Positions 25,998-34,385 of a stretch of DNA of 38,947 nucleotides are shown piece by piece (within the stretch, counting starts at the first letter, position 1; each line of letters opens with the position of its first letter). The DNA comes from Deltaproteobacteria bacterium (GTDB lineage Bacteria > Desulfobacterota > GWC2-55-46 > DRQE01): positions 1 through 38,947 of the forward strand of contig JACRCI010000108.1 of assembly GCA_016219105.1 (NCBI GenBank). The letters run 5' to 3'. The notes beneath the pieces were generated by a model, which searched no databases, was not told the DNA's origin, and was given only the letters and a program-made list of their open reading frames with translations. The position numbers and the translations under genes are program-made.

Positions 25998-27215
25998 CTA
26001 ACGCTTCGCCCACCTGAGGAGCTTCGGGATGCCGATATTGTCCGCGATGCCGGAGACCAGTTCCTGGCTCCCCTTGGACGTCAAGTTCCCGTTGAACTCG
26101 ACCTCGGTGTTGGACATGACCGTGCCGTAGACGGTCGCGGTGCCCTCTATCTCGAGCTCTCCCATGACGTATATCATGCCCTCCCACAGGAAGTTGCCTG
26201 TTATCTTTAACTCCCCCGTCACGATGAGCAGCCCCCTGCCCGAGCCCCCGGTTATCTTGGCCTCGCCCCCCTGGGTGTCTATGAATATTATCTTGGCGTC
26301 GTTGCCGCAGATATGGTCCGCCGCCGGAAGGGATGGGTCGGTGCTGCACGCCGTGCCCCATTGCGACGTGTCGTATACGACCTCATTCTGGGTCTGGGTG
26401 TATGGGGACGGCGGGTCTCCGAAGGCCTTCAGGTCCGCGAGGTTAAGCCCGAGGTAGTTCATCATGTCGGCGTCCCCGGGGTAGCTCCCCGCGGCGGCGC
26501 ACACGTTGGTGCATCCCGCGCCGCACCCGGTGACCGCCTCGGCGCATACGCTGCCCAAGACGCTCGATGAGCCCTGCTGCTCCACCTCCTCGTTGGCGAA
26601 TACATCGCCGGCCGGAGGTATGAGGTTCAGCCTGCTCGCGGTTATATAGCTCCGAACCTTGACCTCTGTCCCGCCCGGCGCGGTCGTGCCGGTTGCGTCT
26701 ATCTTGTAGACCGGCACGGCCTTCGCGCAGGAGTTCGGCACCCCCAGGCCGGTGAACCCGAAGTCCGCGCAGTAGACAACCGTCTCGCCGTTGCATCCGT
26801 CGCTGTCGCACCATGTGTCCGAGCCTTCGGTCGCGTAGGCGACCGTAACGTCGTAACGGCCGCCCGTGCCAACGAGGTTGAGTCCGTTCGCGCCGTCCGA
26901 GGCGAAGGTGTTGCCGGTATAGGTCGGCGCGCCGCCGTAGCGCGCCTGCTTCTGGGCCGAGGTCTCCCCGACGAATCTTGCGTGGGCGTCCGCCAGGTCC
27001 ATCCTGTCTATCGCCTCCTGCATGCCGCTTTCGGCGAGGAAGAACGCGCCCTTGGCCTCGCGGTCGTTCCTCGCTATCATCATGTCCGTGGTCGAGGTCA
27101 TGACGGACAGTATGCCTATGGCGGTCATGGCCGCCATGACGACCAACGAAAGCACGAGCGCGAAGCCTCTTTCGCCTTTTATCGCGTCAATTGCGTCTTT
27201 ATACGGCAGTTTCAT
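25998..27215 (-). CDS. PilX-like type IV pilus assembly/minor pilin protein
   Basis: GERGFALVLSLVVMAAMTAIGILSVMTSTTDMMIARNDREAKGAFFLAESGMQEAID matches the PilX N-terminal pattern. Confidence 0.85.
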   Translation of the reverse strand: MKLPYKDAIDAIKGERGFALVLSLVVMAAMTAIGILSVMTSTTDMMIARNDREAKGAFFLAESGMQEAIDRMDLADAHARFVGETSAQKQARYGGAPTYTGNTFASDGANGLNLVGTGGRYDVTVAYATEGSDTWCDSDGCNGETVVYCADFGFTGLGVPNSCAKAVPVYKIDATGTTAPGGTEVKVRSYITASRLNLIPPAGDVFANEEVEQQGSSSVLGSVCAEAVTGCGAGCTNVCAAAGSYPGDADMMNYLGLNLADLKAFGDPPSPYTQTQNEVVYDTSQWGTACSTDPSLPAADHICGNDAKIIFIDTQGGEAKITGGSGRGLLIVTGELKITGNFLWEGMIYVMGELEIEGTATVYGTVMSNTEVEFNGNLTSKGSQELVSGIADNIGIPKLLRWAKR

Positions 27216-27236
27216 ATATCCGCCTTAATCCCGGCC

Positions 27237-30200
27237 TCAACTCCGCGTCTCGTTGACGGTGTTGGAGTATGGACTCTTGTTGGACGTCGGAGAGCATGTG
27301 TCGTATGCCTTCACCTTGTAGTAATAGATGTAGTTCTTGAAATTGCCCGGCTGGTCCGGGGTTACGATCTTATTGACCGGACTGGTGGTGATAGGGCTCG
27401 GGACCACGGCCGGGTCTATGACCGCCCAGTCGGCCTGTATGTCGCCTCCGGTGCAGTTGGGTTTGTCCTTTTTGCAGGCCTTTCTCCAGACCTCGTAGCC
27501 CGCGAGGTCCGAGGCCGCGGGCTTGGTCCACCTAAGCGTCACCTGCGCGTCGGTCTGGGTGGGTATACTGAGGCTCGTCGGCGCGTCCGGGATATCAAGG
27601 CACGGGTTGGCCACCACGGTTATCGTCTGTGGCGAGTTGCTCGCGTATGGATACGTCACGTTTATCGTGTCGCTTGAGTTGACCTGCAGGGTGCCGGCCC
27701 CTCCGGCCGCGGAGGTCTGGACGGTCGTCTGGAACGTGGCGGTCTTAAAGCCGGTCTCCGTGAGCGCGGGGGGATAGTAAATCGTGTCGTCCGCGGTTGA
27801 GCCGGTGTTCTTGGTCGCCGTGTTCTTAAGCGAGGTAGTTCCCGCGGCTATATCGGTGGACGCGCTGTTCACGTAGTCCAGATGACCTTCGTGCCCGCTC
27901 TCGGCCGCGAGGCAGTCTATCAGGGTAATGGTGTAGCTCAGGCCCTGCTGTATCTGGCTCGTGCCCAGGGTTATCTTCGCCTGGCCGAACGTGCTGCCGA
28001 TGCAGACGGTCTCATTGGCAGAGGCCGCGCCCGTATTTGGACAGGTATTCTTTGCCTTCACGCTGTAGGTGTACACGCCGTCACCCGGGACCGTATCGGT
28101 GCAGGATGTCCCGGAAATAGACGGCGAGGAATCGCAGCCCCCGGCGGTTATAAGTCCTATGTCGGAACGATAGACTTCGTAGCTTATGCTGTCGCCGGGC
28201 TGGATGGCCACGCCGTTTGAGTACGTGGTGACCGCGTTCCACGTCAGTGTCACGTCAAGCCCGGACTTGGAGACCGGGTTGGCCGGCCACGTCGGCTGGG
28301 CGGGCCACACGCTGCATACGCTGAAGGTCTTCTGGTCGTAGACATACGCGCCGTGGTTTATCTCCGGGTCCCTGTCGAAATTGCCGTCCGCGTCGGTTGC
28401 GATGATAAATGACCACACCCTGTAGCCGTCCTCGGCCGGGATGGTCCCGGAGCACGTCCCGCTCACGGCCGTGCCCGGAACGGCGCAGGGGCTTCCGCCG
28501 TTGTCGAGCATCGTGACCTCGGTGTAGTTATAGACGGAAGGGTCGGGCGCTGTAACGACCGTCTTTGGCGTCACGGCGTAGTAGAGCTTGACGCCGGTTA
28601 CGTCCACCCTCTGCTGGGTCTGCTCGTTCATGGTGTTGGTGGTTATGACGGCGGACACCTTTACCTGGACCATCGAATCGGCTATGACAGGGCCGTCAAC
28701 GCCGGACTGCACCTGATTGTTGCCAGTGGCCCCGGGCACGGCGTAGCCGGTCGTAGGGTTTACGGGCTGGTCCTGCTGTGTCGCGGTTATTATCGGGCCG
28801 GTCGGCACAGTCACTCCGACGAGCGTCTGGGATACCGTCAGGTAGCTAACGCAGGTCGTGGTGAGGGTTATGCCGGAGCCGCTCTTTATGTTGAACGTGA
28901 CCCTGATTCTATCGTCCCTCATGTCAACCACCGGGTCGCCTTCGTCGTCCTTGAACTCGAACGTTACGGGCACGTAGAGCGCCGAGGCCGGGACTACTAT
29001 GTTGGAGAGGTCAACGTCCGAAAGGGTCCGCGTGTAGGGGTCATCCGCGGTCGGGGTAAGGGACGTCGGGTTGGCCGATATGCTCCTGGACGTCGCTCCC
29101 ATGACGCTCCTGCCGCCTCCGACCGTGACCGTCCTTAAGTACGCGTCGGAATTGACCCAGCTTATGCTCATCGTCTGTATGGTGAGCGCGTCCGCGCTCG
29201 TGTTCCTCAAAAACATGGTTACGCTGTTATGCCGGTACGAATCCGCGGTCCATGCCGTAATCCTTGCGGGCGAAGCCGCCGTGGTGACGCCGGAGGGGGA
29301 ACTGTTGTTGGAGCCGTCAATATCAACGCCGGTCAGGACCTCCCTGTGGTCGTCCTGGGTGCAGCTTCCGGCGCCCGGGCACTTCTCGTCCCTCTGTATC
29401 CTTCCGGGGTACACTGGCCCTATGACCTCGGAATGGATGACGTTCCCTATCATGTCGGTCTTTATAGTGCTCTCGTTGGGGTTAAGCTTCTCGTACGGGC
29501 AGTCGGTCGTCGCGACCCTGTAATAATACGTCGAGCCGTCGGTTGCGCCGGTATCCGGGAACGAGCCGCCCCAGAAGGGCGCGCTCCCTGATATCATCGT
29601 GGACGAACTGAAGTCGGAGGACGTGCTCCTGAATACCCTGTAGCCCGCGAGGTCGTACGGGTTGGCCGGCGAGGAGGACTGGGATAGATCGCTCGATACC
29701 TGGGTCCACGACAGCACAACCCCCGCGGGCTCGGCGCCGCAGCAGACAGGGTCGCTGTCGCAGCACGCGGCCGCGAGATTGGTCACCTTGGGCGGCTTGG
29801 GATGGTCAACGTTGTTTGAGGGGAAGGCCGCCACCGCCGGGTCCTCGCCGCACAGGGTGGTTGTATCCTGGGCCTGCGAGGGGTTGGAGCCGTTGCCGCA
29901 CAGGTCGAATGAGACCGCCCTGTACGAATATGTCCCGCTCTCGACCAGCGACGGCTGGGACGGGGTTTCCTGCGTCATGGAGTCGTGCCAGAAGGCCGTG
30001 GGTTGACCCTGGCTCAACTCGCTTACGGTATACACCCCGCCGGAGTCCGGGACCAGCGCCGCGTTGGGGGTGCCGGTCATCGGGCTGGTATCCACCTGAT
30101 AGCAATTATACGCGTCCTTGGACGATAGAAACGCCGGATAGCTTGAACTCTCCGGGTTTACGTAGACGCAGGTCTGGTCAAGGTCAGCGGAACTCGGCTG

Positions 30201-31859
30201 CGTAAGCGACACGGCGACCCTCTTCCAGCCGGCCCTCACGCCGAGGCCGGGCGCCGTTGGCGCGGTCGTGTCCGGCGGCGCGGTGTCTGACCCCGAAGGC
30301 GAATCAACGCCCGGGCCGGCGCCGTCGCCGTAGGTTATGGCGTAGTCGGACGCGCCGTATTTCTTGTCGGCCGGGTCGGAACCGGTATCGTCGGTTACGA
30401 GCGTGGCGTCGCAGTTCACGGGCGCTATGGCGTAGTAATATACGTAACATCCGAGCTCGGAGGTGTCGGTATACTGGAACGCCGAGCCTGCCACGCCCGT
30501 CTCGCTGACTATCCAGTCCACGCCCCCTCCCGGCATTATCGGGTAAGAGGAGAAATCGGACCCGCTCTTCCTGTATATCCTGAAACCGCTTACGTCCGGG
30601 TACGTCGTTGCGCTATACGCGGTCCAGTTCAGGACGACCTTGTTGTCGCTTGCGCCGTCAACGCCGTAGAAGCCCGTTACCGCCGGCAGTTTCGATGGGT
30701 TTACGGTCGTGTCGTTTGCCCCGCCGTCGCCGAACGTTGAAGTCCCCCTCGATGGAGAGGGGTTGCCGCTCACCTCGTTTGAAAGAAGGCTTGCGTTGTG
30801 CGAGCTGTCGTATGCCCTTATGCCTATGGTATAGGTCTTGATGCTCGATCCGTCCGAGGGCGTGTGCTGGAGGTTCCAGTCGCCGCTCGTTGAGTCCTTG
30901 CCCGGGGCCAGGGTGGCCTCGTACTGCGTGCCGCCGACGACAGTCAACTGGCTCAGGAGCACCCTGTAACTTTTCTGCACGGCGCCGAGGGTGTAGAATA
31001 TCTTGTAATACGCGAGGTCCGTCTCGGCGCCCTTATCCCACCGAAGCCTGAGCCTGCCGCATACGCCGGTCCTTCCGCCGACCACGTCCTCCCTCACCTC
31101 AAGCACGGTGGGCTGGGCCGGCGCGACAAAATCCCCGCCGGTGCTCGATGCGTAGAGGTTCCGAAGCCTGACCTCGGTCTCCGCGACAACCGATTTGGCG
31201 GCGCCCGTGGCGGCGAGCACCTCCTTGGTCTTCGTGGTGAGCGTTATCTTTATGAACCGTATCTTGCCGACGTCGGCCGCCGCCACGGGGGCCGCCATGG
31301 CGTTGCCGTCCTCGTCATAATAGGCGAAGACGAGCCCGCCGCCTGCTGCGGAGGTATCGATGTTGTCTATCACCGTATACCAGTTCGGGTCAACGCAGGT
31401 GCTCCATTCATCGTCCTGTTCGCACGCCTGCCTGGTGAGGGCCTTTGTGGCCGCGTTGACCCTGTAGCTGACCTTGAGCCTTCTGTTGTCTATCGGGTTA
31501 CGGTAGCGGAACTCCACGTCGCTCGCGGAGGCCGTCGGGATGAGCGTGACCGTCGCCCCGAGGGGGGTCCTCTCCGGGACGTTGTGCCCGGTGAGCGTAA
31601 GCTCCTTTTCGAGCATGTTTATGCCGGCCCTGACGTTCTGCTGGGCCTCGATGAGGAGGTCCTGCTCGGTCGTCTTTTTAAAAAACGTGTTGTAAAGGCC
31701 GTATATGCTCGCCATGAGCACCGTGGTGATGGCAAGCGCTATGAGTATCTCAACGAGCGTGTACCCGCGCTCGTTGAGCGTGGGCCAGCCAGCCGTCCCT
31801 GACGGCCAGCGGCCTCTGCCGCGTCTCATCGCATCACGCATATAATGTCCTGCGCGCAT
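27237..31859 (-). CDS. Very large PilW-like prepilin with multiple fibronectin type III-like domains
   Basis: Prepilin motif NERG|YTLVEILIALAITTVLMASIYGLYNTFF followed by about 1,450 aa with repeated FN3-like segments (VLNWTAYS..VSGFRIYRKSGSDF; VTLRWTKPAASDLAGYEVWRKA). Start revised from 31976 to 31859 to avoid overlap with the pilV-like ORF. Confidence 0.88.
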   Translation of the reverse strand: MRAGHYMRDAMRRGRGRWPSGTAGWPTLNERGYTLVEILIALAITTVLMASIYGLYNTFFKKTTEQDLLIEAQQNVRAGINMLEKELTLTGHNVPERTPLGATVTLIPTASASDVEFRYRNPIDNRRLKVSYRVNAATKALTRQACEQDDEWSTCVDPNWYTVIDNIDTSAAGGGLVFAYYDEDGNAMAAPVAAADVGKIRFIKITLTTKTKEVLAATGAAKSVVAETEVRLRNLYASSTGGDFVAPAQPTVLEVREDVVGGRTGVCGRLRLRWDKGAETDLAYYKIFYTLGAVQKSYRVLLSQLTVVGGTQYEATLAPGKDSTSGDWNLQHTPSDGSSIKTYTIGIRAYDSSHNASLLSNEVSGNPSPSRGTSTFGDGGANDTTVNPSKLPAVTGFYGVDGASDNKVVLNWTAYSATTYPDVSGFRIYRKSGSDFSSYPIMPGGGVDWIVSETGVAGSAFQYTDTSELGCYVYYYAIAPVNCDATLVTDDTGSDPADKKYGASDYAITYGDGAGPGVDSPSGSDTAPPDTTAPTAPGLGVRAGWKRVAVSLTQPSSADLDQTCVYVNPESSSYPAFLSSKDAYNCYQVDTSPMTGTPNAALVPDSGGVYTVSELSQGQPTAFWHDSMTQETPSQPSLVESGTYSYRAVSFDLCGNGSNPSQAQDTTTLCGEDPAVAAFPSNNVDHPKPPKVTNLAAACCDSDPVCCGAEPAGVVLSWTQVSSDLSQSSSPANPYDLAGYRVFRSTSSDFSSSTMISGSAPFWGGSFPDTGATDGSTYYYRVATTDCPYEKLNPNESTIKTDMIGNVIHSEVIGPVYPGRIQRDEKCPGAGSCTQDDHREVLTGVDIDGSNNSSPSGVTTAASPARITAWTADSYRHNSVTMFLRNTSADALTIQTMSISWVNSDAYLRTVTVGGGRSVMGATSRSISANPTSLTPTADDPYTRTLSDVDLSNIVVPASALYVPVTFEFKDDEGDPVVDMRDDRIRVTFNIKSGSGITLTTTCVSYLTVSQTLVGVTVPTGPIITATQQDQPVNPTTGYAVPGATGNNQVQSGVDGPVIADSMVQVKVSAVITTNTMNEQTQQRVDVTGVKLYYAVTPKTVVTAPDPSVYNYTEVTMLDNGGSPCAVPGTAVSGTCSGTIPAEDGYRVWSFIIATDADGNFDRDPEINHGAYVYDQKTFSVCSVWPAQPTWPANPVSKSGLDVTLTWNAVTTYSNGVAIQPGDSISYEVYRSDIGLITAGGCDSSPSISGTSCTDTVPGDGVYTYSVKAKNTCPNTGAASANETVCIGSTFGQAKITLGTSQIQQGLSYTITLIDCLAAESGHEGHLDYVNSASTDIAAGTTSLKNTATKNTGSTADDTIYYPPALTETGFKTATFQTTVQTSAAGGAGTLQVNSSDTINVTYPYASNSPQTITVVANPCLDIPDAPTSLSIPTQTDAQVTLRWTKPAASDLAGYEVWRKACKKDKPNCTGGDIQADWAVIDPAVVPSPITTSPVNKIVTPDQPGNFKNYIYYYKVKAYDTCSPTSNKSPYSNTVNETRS
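31783..31810 (+). repeat. 21-bp palindromic repeat family, copy in pilW prepilin leader
   Basis: GGCCAGCCAGCCGTCCCTGACGGCCAGC; encodes RWPSGTAGWP before the NERG|YTLVE cleavage motif. Confidence 0.8.
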
Positions 31860-31867
31860 CTTCAAGG

Positions 31868-32446
31868 TCAGCCCTCTGTCCCTATGATAAGCGGCGGTCC
31901 CCCGCCTATGGTCCCGACCACCCTCGACCTCAGGGACTGAAGCGTGGTGGTGTGCGCTCCGAAGATGTCGGCCCATGTGACCGTCACGTCAATCTTTTTC
32001 ATGTCGTTCTGGTCTATGGCCGGGTTGGTCGAATAGTAGACGCCGTCGTTATCGAGGTCAACGTATCTTACGGTCCACCACCACGTGAACTGCATGTTGT
32101 CCGCGGGCGACGGGGAAAAGGTGCCGGCCGTGGGGGTGCACGTATAAAGCGGCGGGGTTGGCGTTGTAAGGACGCAGGTCCTCGCGATATTCCCGTCGGC
32201 CGTCAGGTCCGCTCCGTTGGTTGTCTGCACGTTCGCATACGGTATGGCCTGAAGGGCCTCCATCTTCTCGCTTGCGAGGTTCAAGGCCTGCGTAAGCCTT
32301 TTGCCGCTTTCAGTCGCCTTCATGCTCTGGGTGGCGAGGCCGGCCAGGGCGATGAGCGCCACGGAAAGCATCGCGAGCGCTATCAGTATCTCGAGTATCG
32401 TAAAACCCCTGTCGTCCATGCCGTTATCTCCCGCGCCAAGACGCAT
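31868..32446 (-). CDS. PilV-like minor prepilin
   Basis: DDRG|FTILEILIALAMLSVALIALAGLATQSMKATESGKRLTQALNLASEKMEAL; start at MRLGAGDNG or MDDRGF (32419). Confidence 0.85.
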   Translation of the reverse strand: MRLGAGDNGMDDRGFTILEILIALAMLSVALIALAGLATQSMKATESGKRLTQALNLASEKMEALQAIPYANVQTTNGADLTADGNIARTCVLTTPTPPLYTCTPTAGTFSPSPADNMQFTWWWTVRYVDLDNDGVYYSTNPAIDQNDMKKIDVTVTWADIFGAHTTTLQSLRSRVVGTIGGGPPLIIGTEG

Positions 32447-32451
32447 ATTCG

Positions 32452-33048
32452 TCAACCACCCGTCATGATTATGTTGCCGGTATACGTGTTGAGGTGCAGC
32501 TTCCTCGAAAAACCGCCGCTTGTGCCCCTGACCTCGACTATCTCCACGTCGTTCGACGGGCCGCACACGCCCGAGCCGTCGGCCGTGCCGTTTTCGTAGA
32601 ACTCGACCCTGTCGCCCGCGCACCCCGCCGGCAGTATATCCACGTCCGCCGCACCCTCGGCCACTATACCCACGCTGTCCCATGTTGCGCCGTTAAACTT
32701 AACGACCCTGTAGCTGTCAATGGCGCCGGTAAGGGTAAACGCGACCCCGTATATTTTATTCTCCTGTATGGCCCTCATCCTCGCCATCATGAACTTCGCC
32801 TGTATGTCTCTGACCGTGCCGTTGACGTGCCATTTGGGCATCTGCGACATGAGCATCGGAATGGCTATCGCGAGGGTTATCGCGATAACCGCCACAACGA
32901 CCAGCAATTCCACCAATGTAAAGCCTTTCTCCATATCATCCAACATATCTGGCTTTATAAGGGATGCAAGAGGTGTGCCGGAACTTATCTCTTTGATTTT
33001 TAAAGGTTTTGTATTTTGAGGCTGGAGGAAACTACGCAATTTTTTCAT
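32452..33048 (-). CDS. GspH/FimT-like prepilin
   Basis: MEKG|FTLVELLVVVAVIAITLAIAIPMLMSQMPKWHVNGTVRDIQAKFMMARMRAIQ; true start may be at an internal Met. Confidence 0.85.
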   Translation of the reverse strand: MKKLRSFLQPQNTKPLKIKEISSGTPLASLIKPDMLDDMEKGFTLVELLVVVAVIAITLAIAIPMLMSQMPKWHVNGTVRDIQAKFMMARMRAIQENKIYGVAFTLTGAIDSYRVVKFNGATWDSVGIVAEGAADVDILPAGCAGDRVEFYENGTADGSGVCGPSNDVEIVEVRGTSGGFSRKLHLNTYTGNIIMTGG

Positions 33049-34385
33049 AGTCCGTAACTTTTCACCTTGTAGAGGAGCGCCCTGTGGCTTATCTCGAGGA
33101 GTTCCGCGGCCCTGGTCTTATTGCCATTTGTCATCTCGAGGGCCTTTTTTATAAGTTCCCGCTCTATGGCCTCCTCGGCCTTTTTAATCGAAAGCATGTC
33201 ATGGCCGGAGCGGACCTGCGCAGGATCCCCTTTTTTGAAGAACGGGAGGTTCTTGAGCTGTATCGTATCCGTATCCTCGAGTATGACCGCCCTTTCCATT
33301 ACGTTTTCGAGCTCTCTTATATTGCCGGGCCAGCGGTACGAACTCAATGCATCCATGGCGTCGTTAGCCGCGGCCTTTATCCGCTTCGAATATTTCCTTG
33401 TATATCTACCAATGAAAAGCCTGACCAGCCCGGGTATGTCGCCTTTTCTCTCCCTCAGGGGCGGCAGATGCACCGGCATTACGTTGAGCCTGTAGAAAAG
33501 GTCTTCCCTGAACGCCCCCTTTTTTATCTCCTCTTCGAGGTCCCTGGCGGTCGCGGCCACGACCCTCACGTCAACCCTTGCGGATTTCGTGTCCCCTACC
33601 CTCCTTACCTCGCCTTCCTGCAGGACCCGGAGCAATTTTACCTGCAATTCCTTCGGCAGTTCCCCTACCTCGTCCAGGAAGATAGTCCCATGGCTTGCCT
33701 CGTGGAAAAGCCCGTTCTTGGTCCTTACCGCGTCGGTGAACGCGCCCCTTACGTGGCCGAAAAGCTCGCTTTCAAGCAGTTCTTCCGGTATCGCGCCGCA
33801 GTTTACGGCCACGAAAGGGGCCTCCCTCCTTTTGCCGCCTTTGTGTATCGCGCGCGCTATAAGCTCCTTGCCAGTGCCGGTCTCCCCGGTTACAAGGACG
33901 GTGGTGTCGTAGTCGGACACCTTTCTCACGAGTTCGAGCACCTCGACCATCTTTCTGTCCGCGGCGTAGATTTCCTCGTAATCCCGGGCCGCCTCCCTTC
34001 TCAGGCGGTCGTTTTCAGCCCTCAGGTTTTCCCTCTCCTCGGCCTTTCTGATGGTCAGCATTATCTCGTCGGGTCTGAAGGGTTTTGATATGTAGTCATA
34101 CGCCCCGAGCCTCATGCACTCAAGCGCCGTATCCATCGTACCGTAGGCGCTCATCATTATGACGGCGGGGTGTATGTCCAGCTTTTTAAGCTCCCTCAGA
34201 AATCCCGGCCCGTCGAGCCCGGGCATCTTTATGTCGCAGAGTATGAAATCGAACGGGTCTTTTTCGAGGGCCCTGAGCGCCGAGGCTCCGTCGGCGGCAG
34301 TGGCGGCCTCGCAGCCCTCTTTTTTGAGTATGACCGAGAGCATGTGGCGCATGCCTTCTTCATCGTCCACGACGAGTATCCTCAT
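33045..34385 (-). CDS. pilR: Sigma-54-dependent response regulator, PilR-like
   Basis: Receiver domain (ILVVDDEEGMRHML), AAA+ (GETGTGKELIARAIH; GAFTDAV; FLDEVGELP), Fis-type HTH; adjacent to a sensor kinase and pilD. Confidence 0.92.
   Translation of the reverse strand: MRILVVDDEEGMRHMLSVILKKEGCEAATAADGASALRALEKDPFDFILCDIKMPGLDGPGFLRELKKLDIHPAVIMMSAYGTMDTALECMRLGAYDYISKPFRPDEIMLTIRKAEERENLRAENDRLRREAARDYEEIYAADRKMVEVLELVRKVSDYDTTVLVTGETGTGKELIARAIHKGGKRREAPFVAVNCGAIPEELLESELFGHVRGAFTDAVRTKNGLFHEASHGTIFLDEVGELPKELQVKLLRVLQEGEVRRVGDTKSARVDVRVVAATARDLEEEIKKGAFREDLFYRLNVMPVHLPPLRERKGDIPGLVRLFIGRYTRKYSKRIKAAANDAMDALSSYRWPGNIRELENVMERAVILEDTDTIQLKNLPFFKKGDPAQVRSGHDMLSIKKAEEAIERELIKKALEMTNGNKTRAAELLEISHRALLYKVKSYGL

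Noticed and set aside
28277-28308. GGTTGGCCGGCCACGTCGGCTGGGCGGGCC in pilW as a repeat copy
   Set aside because: Resembles the inverted unit but the WPAQPTWPANPVS peptide could be a normal FN3 linker; not strong enough to list.
29662-29690. GGTTGGCCGGCGAGGAGGACTGGG in pilW as a repeat copy
   Set aside because: Core palindrome is broken; probably chance in GC-rich DNA.
27237-31976. Full 1579-aa ORF start of the PilW-like protein at 31976
   Set aside because: The first 39 residues overlap the end of the pilV-like gene; a prepilin leader start at 31859 or later is more plausible.
32451-32470. GTCAACCACCCGTCATGA as another copy of the 21-bp family
   Set aside because: Only partial similarity and no intact palindrome core; also the overlapping end of the FimT-like ORF.
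33084-34088. Plus-strand ORF of 334 aa opposite pilR
   Set aside because: Antisense shadow of a clear sigma-54 regulator.
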